Source of the DNA: Urechis unicinctus
Lineage: Eukaryota > Annelida > Polychaeta > Xenopneusta > Urechidae
Direction: 5' to 3'
Assembly (NCBI GenBank): GCA_034190875.2
Contig: CM067354.1
Location: 54,664,472 to 54,728,471 of the forward strand
Length of the DNA: 64,000 bases
In this document: one piece after another, positions 13,721 through 28,533 of the stretch
Layout: each line of letters begins with the position of its first letter
Numbering within the stretch: position 1 is the first letter of the stretch
Position numbers and translations under genes: made by a program
Notes under the pieces: model-generated
What the model was told of the DNA's origin: nothing
Seen by the model: the letters and a program-made list of their open reading frames with translations, nothing else
The model's database searches: none

Positions 13721-16700
13721 CCGCAGTTATATTAGGCCTACGAATTCTTTATTAATGTTGTTTAGTGACTGCGTCAAGATGATCACAGCTCTGTTATTAC
13801 AGTATTTTTTTTAAAATCCTTGTAGCACGCCGTTTAAAATACAGTATAGCGTGCAATGTAAATTTCAAACTAAAACGAGATTATACTTATATTTGTAAGG
13901 AATGCAATGAAAGAATGTAGATTTCAATAAATTTCATAACAGGCATTTATCATATATTTGTATGGAAACGATAAATGTGGTACATATTTGATGCCATATG
14001 CCAAGCGAGTATCTGCTTATGCAGTGCAGCAGTTGTAAACTAAATGTTGCTGATTAAATCACACATATTGACAACGCTTGCATCTTAATTGCCTCATTAA
14101 AGTGTGCATTTTAGGGACCTCATGTTCTTAAGGTGGCATAGCTTGACTGAATAACAATGACACGCGGGCTCGTTCTGGTGTTTTATGAGTCGAAAGGCAC
14201 ATTTTCTTGTCATTTTGTTAATTTTTCCAGCTATGGTCTGTGGTTGCTCTGCAGTTGTAAAAAACACCATGCATACATATTAACATAATATTCATAATGG
14301 TTTAGGTGTTCATGCAAGATTCTGAAAATGTGAGCCTCATTGCCGGTAATTGATCTTGTACTGCGCTTGACAGAGTACAAATTGTCGAGGTAATTATACT
14401 GCTCAGCAGTGAGGTGCATTGCTTTCGGGTAGAGATTTGCAGATAGGATATAGGTTTCTTCAGGTTGCCAATAGACGCCAAGCTAGATCCTTTTGGTTAT
14501 CAAAGTTGGAGAGACAGTATCTTTGGAGCAGCGACAATGTCCGCGTTTGTAGCAACCACTTAACCACGGATTGTTTTAAACGCGACCGGGGGTAGTTGAG
14601 GAAAAGGTAATTTATTCCCCGCAGTGTTTTTGTTTCCAGAGCCATGTGAAACATATAAATGCTGATAGGAAACAGGCTTCTATGCTGGATCAGAAATAAA
14701 AATTCCCCGTAACAACTGATTTTGAGATCAGTATCAAATTATACTAGTTATTCTTTCTTGATATTTATTTATAAGCAGTTTATCAGGTTATTCTTGTAGA
14801 ATTTTGTAGATTGTCGGACCTGCTCTGCTCAATATTGGCTTGATAAAAATTACATTTCGACCTGTGGTAACAGCGTTTACAAGAAATCCTGCCAGATTCT
14901 CCTATTTCACAATAATTTAAATAGATATCAAGTCCTAGATAATAGTTTGAAAAAACGTTTATTGACAGTGTTATGTGCACAAAGAATCATTGAGTTCTTT
15001 AATGTCGGTTTGGGGTTTCCAAAAACAGTGTGTAATTTAAAAGACGCATAAGGGGATGACCCGTTGCACTTTTATTGCAAAGTTTGCAACGAATTCAGCA
15101 GGTGAATTGTATATTGGCTTCAAGTCTCATGATCGTGCAATGAAATGTATTTATCTTCTTCATTTGGTGTTATGATCTACTAATGGTCAACAATAGAAAT
15201 GAATTTGCCTGAAGCGTACAGTCACTACTATGACAAGTAAAATTACACCTTTTATTCTAATTTACTCTATGTGCTGATTCTACTTTTAGCACAAATAATT
15301 TATATACCAAAAGTACATACTCGTTTGTCAAAGGCTCATGAAGATCGCACCTTATTATGTTGTTTCTAGCCCCAAGGTGAAGTCTGGGTGATATAATTCT
15401 AGGTGGGGCGTGAATCGCCTTCCCTTTTGACGTCACTCCCGCCCCAACGGCTTTCGTCGTCACATTCCCGACGTCTACTTCGTTGGCTCTAATTGACAAG
15501 GCAGCAATTGTCCACGTTCACACCGAAACATAAATCATGAAAATTGTCTGCAACAAGCCACATTCTTCCCGCTCGCAAAGCTAGTTACTGATCGACTGCG
15601 CACTGCCAGAAATCAACGCGACCTCTTTCTGGCGCCCGCATAAAAGACGTAATGTTGGAATTTATCTTTGATAAAAACGCCTACACTTACGCAGTAGATC
15701 ACATGTCTGGCAACCCTTTAACCCCCAATCTTAACGTACAGACGTGATTATGAACATGATTGTGTCTCGAGTGTTGTGTTAATTCGGATTATTTCTCCAA
15801 TCTTTAAAACATTATTTTGAAATTCCAAACCTGATGTAATGCACAATTTGAGTCCAATGTGAGGCTGCTTGTAGTTTATTGGCCTATGGAGATAATTGTG
15901 ATTTGATGAATTGACAACATCAACTTCCCCCTTGTGCTATGTCGTGCACGTTGACTGATAACCGGAAGAACAAATGTTATCATATATATAACGTTGTATA
16001 CAGTTGTGTTAGTTGCTTATTTGTTGCCATAAACCTTACATTATTTTCAGTAATTGGTGAGATCGTAGTCGTAGTAGAACTGAACACAACCATAGTCAAC
16101 AAGCTAAAAATATGTCATATGTGTAGGTGTCCGAACCGAAAATATTGATTAATGTAAATATCTATGGACGCCTGACACACAACGGCTAGCAATATGTTCA
16201 GTTAGTTGCCATTAAAACCTATCGTTAATCCAGATGTTTGGTAAGGTCGCCTGTTCATAGCTACAAAATCATCAACACTGTTACGCCATACAAGGATTTG
16301 GCTGTGTACTCCATTTGTTTTTGTCTTCACATCTTTATCATTAAAAGACACTGTTATAACTCATGGATTATATTAATGGGTTAAAGACAACTTTAGCAAG
16401 CAATTTCCCAAAGAATTGGTCAATGTATTAGACACATTCATCACTTTATCCCCTACAGCTGACTAAACATGGAGTCGTTTTCTTAAGGAATAAATACGCA
16501 TTGGTGGCAATTTACCTAGAAATGTTAATGCATCCCACTTGAGTTATACACATTGTCCTGCAAACCACAAACACAGTAATATTAGGGTAGACTTTCTACA
16601 GCACCAAAGGTCACAATACAGCAGCAAATCATTGAATATTTTGCCTTCAAATGCCATGTGCGTACGCCCATTCACCTGCAGCACCATTTTGTCCTTTGTC

Positions 16701-17112
16701 TATTTTTACTGCCCTAACAAATACAAATTGTGTCCTCCCATCAATACACTGTCAAGGTACCGTAGTAATAGGCACCTAGTTTATCCACAACAGCTCTTTT
16801 CGATTGCCAAAAGAATACAATTACATGATTCCAGTCGTGCCAGTGCTAATGCACACCTCAACAGCTGTATAACCGACGATTAGGCTTTATATATGTAACC
16901 TTATGCTATGCAATGTATGGCATATGGTCGACGTAAATGCTTAATGTCACTGCCCTTCTATGGATGGAACAAGTGGAATGCAAATGGTTGCATGGCTTAA
17001 ATTATTAATACCTAATAAACTATCCGCCCACTCTTTTCTTTCTTGTGAGTGCAACGCAGGTAATAAACATTGACACACTAAAAATTATAATGCCGGGATA
17101 AGCAATGCTGAA

Positions 17113-17900
17113 CTTCTATTGCCGGGTTGATATGAGGTTGAATAAGCAATCTTGCCGAATTGATCGAGGGACGGGAGATATCAAATATTATCAATTATTT
17201 ATGTAGCCAAGATTAACCTTAGCGACTTGCATGGTAAGGGTAGTGTTACATGGCATGCATGCAGATGATCTTTTGGTATGCTCTCGAGACAACGGGAAGT
17301 GGTCATATTATGCATGTATAAATTCAGAAATTGGCATCATAACATCAATACATGGTACTCGATTTATTAGGCTTCCACTATTAAAACAAGGGTGAAGATT
17401 CTACCGAATATGCGACCTCAGCGTGTACGGCTAAAACAGCTTGCATAACTTTGGGATATTTGTTATGCAAATTATCAACTTGGCTGGCCTGAGTATAATA
17501 GCGACAGAAATGAAATATTATATTATCGATATTACATTGGTGGTGCTTAATTGTGTATATTTAAATTTTGATATTATCACCACAATAATAACAACGGCGA
17601 CAAACCCACTCCATTCATTTAAAGGTCAAATACAGCGATTTTTTGTTCTTGGGGATTTTCTTTTATTACCATGGTTTCATCAAATGGAGGTATGTCAATC
17701 ATTTATTTTTATATTAAGAATCGAAATGGCCTTTGTTTAGGATGAACATGCATGCATGAGCGCTAAAAAATACACCGATAAGGTCCCATTCGTAAAAAAA
17801 TACGAAGCCGCCTTCTTGATAGCAATTTCTAGACGGCAGGTTACGTGACGTCATATCAGCTGCTCTGCCTCCAAGAGAGTTGGACATCGTTCAATTAATC
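17113..17900 (+). other. A1-specific segment absent from A3
   Basis: On the left A1 and A3 share sequence up to about 17,110 (reverse complement of about 60,060-60,085). They resume at about 17,905, just before the shared TTTTTCTGTTTTTTGTACAC word. About 790 bp lie between these points only in A1. I see no clean target-site duplication or terminal repeats, so an insertion in A1 and a deletion in A3 are both possible. An open frame of 99 codons at 17,441-17,740 has no recognisable features. Confidence 0.6.
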
Positions 17901-18304
17901 GTTCAATTACATACGTTTTTCTGTTTTTTGTACACTTTTCTTCAGCATGTGATATGAAGGCTTTCAAGACCATACAACTGCCTGCTTCACAGAAAGTATC
18001 CTCTTGGCTCACAGTTTGCAAGGCTGTTGTTTATTTTTGGAGCATAAATAGTTAGCTTTGATTTCTCAAATGATGCATGTGAACCAAACAAATGGCTGGT
18101 TTTTTTTATAAGGAAAATAATAATTTCTAGAATTTCTATTGTGTGCAAACTCATCCCAAGAGGCTTAAAGGTCATGTTCATGATGCATAATGCTCTTATC
18201 TTTCACCTAGTTACTACAATGATGTAAGTTTTGAGCATCTTCATAGTGAGGAACCTGTAAAAAAATTCAAACCTCGATATTTGCATAAGACAGTCTTGCT
18301 TGCC

Positions 18305-18620
18305 CGATTATTATCTTACAAGGATGACACTCGGTATACGGCCCAACATGGCATCTGCACACCAAACAATCCTTTAACACAGATTTGCTCAAGACAAACC
18401 AAACTTACACGTTGCTGCCTCACGATGACTCTACAGTGGGCCAAGCACAGGACGAATGAGACCTACAGAGTTCGCAATCAGCACTCATACACAATACATA
18501 TTCATGAGAAGGGCCATCCTCCAGCTCAAAACCATTGTGAACAATAAGAATAAATGCCCAACATAAGCATCTTGAGAGCTTATGCTTTATCCATCGAATA
18601 AGAGCCAATGTTTTCCTTAC
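18305..18620 (-). pseudogene. Cys-rich relic frame of family A (A1 copy)
   Basis: On the minus strand the 62-codon frame at 18,420-18,608 matches the + strand frame at 59,364-59,651 in A3. It shares the motif LCWAFILIVH followed by an ELEDGP word and spaced cysteines. About 8 extra bases near 18,440 shift A1 out of frame. Downstream, in another frame, the match resumes through a KGLFGVQM word to a shared stop. Over the first 40 aligned codons I count about ten differences, and only about one is silent. The two copies have therefore drifted without purifying selection since they separated. Function is unknown; see the A3 entry. Confidence 0.5.
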
Positions 18621-19035
18621 ACTTTCTAAAGCTCTATGTCATCATCAGTGTCCATCTAGGCATAATAGTAAAGTCAAAGTCAGGGTCAATTTCTATCATT
18701 GTTGTTCAATCGATTCCTCCTAAATCTCATATTGGGTGCCGCTGGCGATAGTCTCGGTCAGCAAGTTTCACAGTGTCAGTTTGCAGTGTTAAAATGGGCC
18801 TACAGTAACTCGGGTATCTCTGGAATATTTCTTTTTTTCCCGGGAAAGATGAACCCTTGTGTCTGAAGAGACTTGTTAGCCATCTATGTTATCAATGCAA
18901 TAGGTATGCTACAATTTAATTCTCCAAACACTCGCTGATGTCTACGTTCATAACCTGACTATGAAAAAGACCAGGCTGTTGGACCTCCCATATCGTTCCG
19001 ATATGCCGCAATATCTGAGGTTAAAGCTGTAGCCT

Positions 19036-19453
<418 letters not shown>

Positions 19454-21569
19454 GTACGTGTTTACGTTAGGGTCGGTAAGCAAAAGGGAGCATCCCATTG
19501 TGTTAACCTATTTTAGAAAATAGCAGTGGCCAGCTGTGTAACGTCCGTTTGTGCGTAGTGTGAATTGTGCATGATTTATTGCATGCCTGCTAACAAAATG
19601 CACTTCCGGTAACTGATTACAGACGCAAGACACGTAATATCTAAGGAAGCTCTGGTCTGTAAATCTCATGCCGTTCTCGTATAAACCCTAGGCACTGATC
19701 CCAGTGCTCGATACGTCATCTACGCAATTTTCTATCGTTGGTAATCTTGGATGAATATGGATGCATGGTAATAAAAGAGCGTATGGTGATCGTAATTAAG
19801 GTTAAACAATTGGCCTCTTTGGTATAATTTACGGTTTACTGCGATGAAATAACACTATCAGAATATATGCTGTATTTTACACTAGCACTTGTATTTCCAT
19901 TGTGTTACAGAATAATTTTCGACCGTTGTTTTTCATCGTCAGAGAGGCACACATCTGCCATAACTCCCTTTACAAAGCGCCGGAAGACAAACAGGAAATA
20001 GGAAAAAGACTTGCTTGCGTGATGCATCGCGATGTAGTTGTAAGCAACATTAGTACCAGCGCACATGCATACAACCTCTGTGGTAGTGTGAGTTGTAGTC
20101 AGAATATAGTCGTTGTGATCGCGATGGGATATCGCTCATAACAATGAATTTTTGCAAAATACCAAACGTTTGCTTTCGGTACTGTCAATACATTATGGCG
20201 AGTTCCTTGTGACCAATTGTGTCCATATTCAGCGCGTACATTTTGCCATAAAACGCATGATTGTTGCGGCGTGCATTTCCATGCCGCGTTCGTTCAATCC
20301 TATCCCATCGACAGCGCAATTATTATATCAGAGTTTAGTTCCATGTTTGTAATTGTACAAATCGATCAAAATATTGATCAAAATCGCCCGCGGAGACATT
20401 GTTCTTGTCAATCAATAAACACGTTTGGTTATCAAAAACCACCGCTTGACGACGTTTAATTTAATGTACAGCATAGGGTTCAATTAGTTAAGGGAACAAT
20501 GTTTGTAACTAGGAGAATTATTCACAAACGCACAAAAAGCATTCTTAAGAATTTATTGTTGGGGATTCCCGGTAGACAATTGATTTGATCTTCACAAAAG
20601 TAATTTACGAATGATGGAATGAAAGGTGAATGGTGAACATTCTTATTTTGTAACTTATGCATTTAATGTATTGCATTGTGAACGGATATGTGTCATGAGG
20701 CCTCTAGGGAAAGGTTTACTTGAAAACGGATTTTTGTTGGTAAACCTGTGGAAAGACACAAATTAAGATGAATAATGTAGGCTTTATTTGAGGCTTTCCT
20801 TTGTGACCGCATGTGCAATGCACACTATCGTATATTTCTTTAGCAGCCATTCGCATCATTTCAAACCGTTGACTCACACAATGACGAGCCTTTCGAATCA
20901 TCAGTCCAATCAATTTGCCCTCAGCTAAAATTGCATCGGTTATTCACCAGGTCATGCGTGATATGAGCTAGTTTCATGGATTGTCGCTGTCAACCTGACT
21001 GTAAATATTAAACGACATCAGGCACGCAATGGCTAGTCTTCAAGTTAGCAAAACCCCAATATTGTTTTTTTACGGAGAAAACATGCATTTAAGCTGGAGG
21101 CGCAAATGAATTCCATCGGTTTAAGCACACAAACTCGAAGCGAATTACGATGGGTGGATACCTTCTAAAGCAACAAATGTCACACAGCTGTAGCACATCT
21201 CGCTTGAAAAGACCTTTTGCGCTGTCAGTAACACCTCAGGTGTGATGCGTTACTGAGCCATGTGAGGTTCTTGACAGAGGAATTTATCAGGTATGGAAAA
21301 AACGCAAAACACTGGGCTCCTATGAAAGTGATGCGAAGGTACTTATGACACCTAGTCAATGCACAGCTAATCATTACATCCAATGATTTAATGTACAATG
21401 TCGGGTGATATCATAGCACTAGGCAATAGACTGCGTTATTCGCATGATGCACTCACAAGACAGGGGATATCATCAAAATGGTGTGTAAAAGTGTTTATCC
21501 ATATGTTCAACCACATGAGTGCTTTTTAACAAGGACAAAACACGCGCTGTGTTAGTATAAGCTGTCAAA

Positions 21570-23800
21570 TTCCACAATCTTAAGCCTCTCAAACAGAATG
21601 CAAAAGTATCAATCGTTACTTGTGTCGACCTCAAAGTGCTTTTCACCTTGTGAGAAGAAAATCAGGACGACCTAAAATAAATCTCTAACGGATACACCAA
21701 CCACCGATTCTGCACAACGAATGGCACAGCATTGTCGTGTCGTTTTGACAATTTACCAGCTCTACCCTGAGGTCGGACTGCAAGTATGAAAAGCACCACA
21801 AATGCATATGAGGATACAATACATAATGACCGATGTGGCCACCATGCCTGATATTGCAAATGTAGAGCCTTTTTGTTGATAATTGAGCTGGTACTGATCG
21901 CGGGTAACGATTGCATGACGCGCATTAATCCCAAACATTACGCTAGCATCTTGAAAGTGAGTGTGCTCATGGCATTGTGTTTCTAACAAACCATGTAGCC
22001 CACCTTTGTACTATTCATTGTGCCTTTTAATCCTAGTTCTTATGTAGGACACATGAGCTGCTTCGTAGTCGATGACGGAGATATCCGATCTTCTATCAAG
22101 CCACGTTGTTGATCATCAAAAGACGTAGTAAAATACACAGCATCCACGACTAGACGCTCCTTTAAATTGACCTACTATGTGTACGCTGTAAAAACATAGC
22201 CTGGCTTGTAACCACGGTTGTATATAGTAAGGCTACAAATAATAACTCACTTATGAATCCGCTAAACAGTGAATGTCTGTTAATAAAACAGTGTAATTAC
22301 AAGTTCTGCGACAATCAACTATAAGTTATAATGGATGAAGCTGCCAATATATACCGAACGCATTTGTTGGTCACAAGGTCATGGTTTATAATATATAACC
22401 GAGGCAGAACACGCACGTGTGGCGCATACACAATAACTCGACATCAACACCGTCAACTTTTAATCAAAATTAACATACTTTACTTGATAAACCTACCGTC
22501 GTTCATGATCGCATCGTGCGTAATTTGTGAGATAATCGGATGGTTCAGTAGGACTGATTATTTTCTTCGCGAGAGTTGAAACGGATGAGGGAAGCATGTT
22601 TAATTTACACTTCGACACAAAAGTGTTTCTTTCAGCGATTTATTCTCTGTATTTAATTCAAAGAGACAAAAAATGATGACAACATAGTAATGGGTTTTAA
22701 GTGTTGCAGCAGGTGCTACGCTAACTTTATGAGCCTCATGGGATTATATTGATCAGTGAAAAGAGAATAGTATTTACACCTCACCGACTCGCCGGGTAAT
22801 AAAGGTAACTAATGTAGTGGTGCCCTCGATGTCTAATGGCGTCAAGGCCAGTGGTGAGCGTTGTTCCATCAGCCATATTTCTTCTCCCTTGTCAATAATA
22901 CAATTGCTTATCAAGTGCAACCACTTGCATGTGTCCTAGCTTGGTTATTGTAACAAACAAAGCTGCTCGGGTATGTCGTGGAGGACTAAAAATGTTGTTT
23001 GTGTATAGCTGCTGTGGTGAACCCTAGGTGTAACCCACAACCGTTGAGATTGCATCCACTATATTTGTGTGGTTTGTTAATACAGGTACCTGCCATTTGA
23101 TCTTCGATATCTCGCTGGAAATCCGAGAAGAAATAAATCGGGATTATATGGTTCTGGTTGTACTGTACTTTCCATCCGGATCAGGAAGAAATTTGTTAAC
23201 ATGCTACCCTGTTCCCCTTAAACAAGATGTGTGGATAAGGAAATCAGTTAAAACTGTAACATTGACCAAAGGCATTCAACTCCAGGAGATCACTTTGCGA
23301 CGATCTTTACATTTTAGACAACCTTAACTCAGAGTATGATATTTGAGTTTAGCGGTGTAAATTTAACATTAAAATTTCTGTAAAAATGATTCGAACAATA
23401 TGTCAAATGCAATTTAACGTTTCAAGTGAGCTGCAATGCTTTTGTTTTCATTCTATGTTCCAAATATGAACATTTGGGCCGTGTATAATTTGAATCTCAA
23501 CCTAATCTCTATAATCAACCAACAGGTGCAAACAACAAACCAAACTCTTAATTTCAAAACTAACATTAGTCGTCAATGAAGGTAAGGTAAGACCCACGAG
23601 AATAAAAGGGCAGAATATCAATTTCTGGCATTCGAAATCGCGCCATGCTGTTTTTATTTGTACGCATTGCCCCGTCGAGTATTTGATCAATGATGTTGAC
23701 ATCAATGCCAAGCGACATGAAGGAACCAATATACTGTTTTGAGTAATAAAATCAAGCAATGGATGTTGCATACTATTACCTACGCTTTTTATTACACAAT
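21570..23800. other. Unassigned segment between A1 and E1
   Basis: No second copy of this stretch is evident in the window. Several 75-90 codon frames exist (for example - strand 21,662-21,934 and + strand 23,067-23,327). The last begins near an AATACAG acceptor-like word and is somewhat protein-like, but I recognise nothing in it and see no good donor. I call no gene. Confidence 0.5.
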
Positions 23801-23805
23801 GCCAA

Positions 23806-26800
23806 ATATGACTTGGTGCTGGACAGTGATATAAAACCCGTCTGAAAACGATGGTTGTCTTCTTAAGTATAAAAGATGGCTGAATAAAGTCTGTCTAGAT
23901 TTGGTCTATTGATTATTATTTGCGATGTTTGTAAAAAAAATAGAGCCCCCCAAAATGCCTGGATATACGATGAATCAAACGAATCTCACTGATTACATCA
24001 CGCTGCGGGTTTACTTTTACGCTTTCGTGTCCTGGGAATCATAAAGCCAAGTCTGTTGACTACACAATCCACCATATTTCACGAGGGAGTAAAGTGGTAA
24101 GAGTATAATTTGTCATATGCAGGTTATTTGGTCTGTCCTTCTAACGTGGCTAGACATTTATGAATAGCGTGTTTATGCAATATCTTCATGCAATAATGTC
24201 CATGTCTGTGTTTTTCGACTGTGTTTCTCCTATGCTTTAATGCAAACCGTAGTGCGGTTACCCATTATGACAAAGGATTGAATCATACGGTAAACAGAAC
24301 AAAGACTTTATTCACCCTTATGTCGTCAATGTTATTAGTTTGATATGGATTGCTTATATATATGATACGGTTTTAGCAACGCAATATTAGGAAGCGAAAC
24401 GCTGCAGTACAACAACTGCAATTGCAAAGTTGTGCCGATGCACATGACATGTGCAGTATATGTGATGACAATTTCTAGTATCTTTTTTAAGGAGTATACA
24501 AGAAGGAATCTAGAAAAGTTTACAATATATTTTCCGCAAAATTGTATCAGCGATAAATTGTCCTATGATATACCTCATGACGGTTGTGACTAGTGGCTGC
24601 AGATTTCTATATCGAATCCATATAAGGCAGATTCTCTTTCTTCTTACTTTCTATGCATCAAGCATATTTGAAGAAAGGTTCGAAAGTGGTCAATTTATCT
24701 TCTCTCTGCTATAATTTTTATGCTTTTTCAGGTATCGTCATTGGTCTTGAGTAACTGAATGGATTTCAGGACACTGTAACGTTTATCATTTTTGTATATC
24801 TATGTGTTTGATCGGTTGCATTCAAAGACTACTCTTAGCTTATTTTGTTAAAAATCCGACCAAAGTACAAATTTCTTCTCTTACTTATGCCAGTTATGAA
24901 CGAAAACCTACCAAATATCTATATTAAACATAGTTATCACCTTAGTGTTCCTTAATGCATTTATATTGTCTGGAAATATAACTGATGAATACGTGACTTA
25001 TATCAACGGTGATATTATAATGTGATTCTGCTCCACTTAAAGTGTGTACATTATGCGTTAAATCTGACTTAGTATAACACTGCGTAAAGGTAGCACGCTG
25101 ACAGCATAATCTCGTTTGCGTACGAATTTCGTCCTCACCGCATGTTGTAGGCCCCTTCAAGAAGACAATCACTGGTCACTTTGCATCAACAAGTTGTATT
25201 ATTAATAGGATATCAGGTTAACCTACAGGTGCACTTAGTGTATAGCGTAGTAGGTCCGATTCAATATTTGCCTCCGAAAATGTGGAAACATCATGATGGA
25301 TTCGTTTGCAGTTCACTGTATAATTACACATTGGTTATAATAGAGCCAGATGTTCCTATGCATCCCACCCGACATGTGCTGACAATGCACTTTTAATTGG
25401 AATTTAGGTCAATGAATGTTAAAAAGTGCCGCCGTCTCAGGAATTGATAGGAGCCATGCTCTCTTACATAACCAAACCACCATGGTCTATGCTCTCATCA
25501 GATACAAAACAATATTGGTGTGTATGTGGTATCCATACATTGTTTGCGTGTCATATACACCTTCTAAGCATATTAACCATTATGACGGCTTGCACTTGCT
25601 AAATGACCAACTCGTTTGTATATCGTGTTTGTGGGTGAATTTGAGAGATATAATGTCCCGCAGCGGCTATTACCTAAGCAAAACGTCAGACAGAAGTGTA
25701 CATTAAGTATGTGTATGAGAAATATAATGCTCCGCAGCGGCTATTTCCAAAGCAAAAAGTCCGACAGATGTGTGCAGTAAGTATGTGTTCTTCGTCTTTA
25801 CACGTTGTTGTAGGGATACAGAGTTAGTTTTAATTCACTTCCACATAAAATCTATGCATAGCGGCCTGTGATACCTTCGCCTCCATCTTTTACTCCACAA
25901 AAGCTGATTTAATGGAGATACATTTGCGTGTTAATCTCTATCAATAAACGAGTGCGAATGATACACGATTGCCTGATCTACCACAATATGTTACTGCATT
26001 ACGCTGGAATCCCATTCAATAGCCGTATTCTCATTCTGATGTATTATCATTAGCAGCCAATCAAATAAATGCTAAGCATATTTGCTGATCAAATGCGCGA
26101 GTTTATAGCTGCTTGAGTAAAATTGCTTGTATTTATACCAGATACTTTGCCTCTTTTTCTATGCTTATTGGATATTGATTCCCATGGATTACTGAATGAT
26201 GACAAGTGAGCAATGAGCAAGAGTATTTATTGCATATTTCACTTGAGATTTGCCGAAGGCTTCAAGCGAAGAGTAGTTGATGAAGAGTATGCTAAGGCGT
26301 AATGCTGAGGCCAGTTGATTACACGTCAAATCATATTTACAATTTGCCCGCCTTGTAATTGATTATAATATCACAATAATATTATCATATGTTAAACAAG
26401 GCACAATGCGCCAATGGGAGCATGTTTCGAACATTAAGGAATGTCTCTTTGGAGTTTCTTCTTTAGCCTGTTTGATATCGACTCGAAGCAGGAAGGGAAG
26501 GAAAATCACATAATAACAGAGGAAAAATGTTCACATAAATCGTGCGTCGAGTGCTTTGAGAAAACAAGTTACGAACTGCAGAATATATTTGGTGTTGCAT
26601 TTATGTGATTAGTCACCGTCACGATAACATACACTAGCTTCAATTAACTTCTGCGTCCGCAATTATTTCACTGAAGCAGTAATGCTTCATTTTGCAATTG
26701 CTAGACATCTCATTGAATAATTATGCACGCGCCATTAAAATGATTGCCAGTCTTGGTAGGAGCATTCAGGTGGTTGTGTATTTCTTCATTCCACAATGCG

Positions 26801-28110
26801 AACAGGTTAGGCATGCGCCATTAACTAGAGATTCACAATTGTAGGCGATACACCCGCTGCAATCACTTAGTGCAAGAAGCGCAGCAGGTGTTTTTTCCCA
26901 CACGCAATGGATTCTACCTTAAACTACGCGACTCCATCAAGATAAAACGGCAATCGTAAAGAAATCTTAGCTTGACAGTTTGAGTTGAAAGAAAACAAAC
27001 ACTGACCCCTGTTGTTTAATTTGGCATAGCTAAACTTAATCCTTTTATTTTGCAGCAGTGGGATCAAAGCCTGACTCATTTCACATACTGTTTGGCGTCT
27101 TATCAAACGAGCAGTGCAACAAAAGATAATTGATTGATCTGTTGATATCCAGAGTCACTCAGATGGCTGATTATGCACGATTGTAACCAACGCGAGTAAA
27201 CTAGCTATTCAATTTTATATCTTGAATAAATAAGCGTTTTGCACTCACGTTTGTCAGGCAATTTTGCAGGCAATTGGCTTCGCATAAAACGAATGGCTCT
27301 TGAGAAAGACTTCGGCAAATTGGGAGCTCTGGTATTCATAGACAGCATCTATTAAGTCTAAAACTATGTTGAACTGATTGATATTAAAAGTCTAAACCAG
27401 CAAACCCTATGGTACGTCCATGCCGCGTCTGGGCTGAACGATTGAGAACACGATGCTCCAAATGTGTCATCACCACGTCAGTGATTTTCAACTGTAGGCT
27501 GAACCTTATAATGGCGACAGGATGCATGATACTGCCGGAACCGTACACCTGTCTATAATCAGCAATTAAGTACAAATGGTAGTGCAATGTAGAAAAGTCT
27601 GCTATTGCAACGATGAACACGTTATGGTGGCGATTGAATTGCGCTTGTGATTATACTCTCGATGAAGAATATTTTCAATGTACACCTTCTTGATCGCACT
27701 TCATCTCGATTGCGTACAGTGGAGATACAATGCCTTATAGCAAGTCATATTGCCAAAGATTGGAAGACGCGTTTTTGGATGTACAAAACAAAATGCAATA
27801 TTTTACATACATGGATGCAATATTTTACATACACCCGAATTATATGAGCGCAATATGAATCACCAATCTTGCAACGTTGAAAATAATGTGGGATAATTGA
27901 ATAGTCCGTTAAACAGTATCTTTAAATCCAGTATGGCTCAGACCCAGTATTGCGAAGCACCACCCGCCAGATTCCTTTGCCTGGATGAAGAACAAGATTA
28001 TCACTATTTACTTCACGTTTTGAGTTGGCTTTTACGATTGTACTGTTACAAATCAACATATTCATCTTCCGTCGGAAGTTGCTTGTCTGTGAAGTCTGAT
28101 TCTGATTTAA
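23806..28110 (+). repeat. Family E, copy E1
   Basis: The two ends match E2. About 23,806-24,030 aligns with 44,545-44,765, and 27,555-28,110 aligns with 44,845-45,340, in the same order and orientation with scattered mismatches and indels. The middle (24,030-27,555) has no counterpart in E2, so E2 carries a deletion of about 3.5 kb or E1 an insertion. E1 follows A1 and precedes B1, and E2 follows A2 and precedes B3. That shared order suggests E is the middle part of a larger unit. No coding frame is supported. Confidence 0.7.
25643..25795 (+). repeat. 74-bp tandem duplication
   Basis: Two adjacent units both contain ATATAATG, CCGCAGCGGCTATT, an AAGCAAAA word, a GACAGA word and AAGTATGTGT, offset by 74 bp. 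A related stretch starting AGAAATATAATGTCCC occurs once more near 32,289. Confidence 0.8.
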
Positions 28111-28273
28111 TAGTCAATTGCTTTGATTTGTTATGCTGCGAGCGGCCACCTGCGTCCATTAGTGGAGACCGGGTTCCTCAATAACAGGTCAAAATTTATC
28201 ATATGAAAAAAGATAGCGATAGGATTTGTTATAATCACCTGCTGTTCGCTTGTGCTAAAATGATATCTGAATA

Positions 28274-28374
28274 GGAGCCTTCACATAGTCTGGTTCCCGT
28301 CGCGGCCGCTAGGAGGGCCACCGTCGCGCACAGTGATTTGTACCGGAATTGGGGGCATGTTTCCCTGTCTGTCA
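28274..28374 (+). repeat. Left terminal inverted repeat of element F
   Basis: This end is GC-rich with a NotI-type GCGGCCGC word near 28,301. It pairs imperfectly with the right repeat at 29,095-29,190. Confidence 0.7.
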
Positions 28375-28533
28375 AGCTGTCAGCGCTTTGTTCGCGCATG
28401 ACCAGTTGCTGTTTTAAGTTCCTGCGTTGCTGCGCGCATTCTTGTTGCGTGTTTCTATAGCTGTAAAGAGCATCAAAGACGTCGCCGAAAGTGTCAAGCG
28501 TATTCTAATTCATCTGAACGCTGTCACGTCGCA

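Noticed and set aside
16539-16883. 114-codon + strand frame in A1 with a similar but broken frame in A3
   Set aside because: In the best-matching part about nine of eleven differences change the amino acid, and A3 is frameshifted. The similarity is shared ancestry of a repeat, not a maintained protein.
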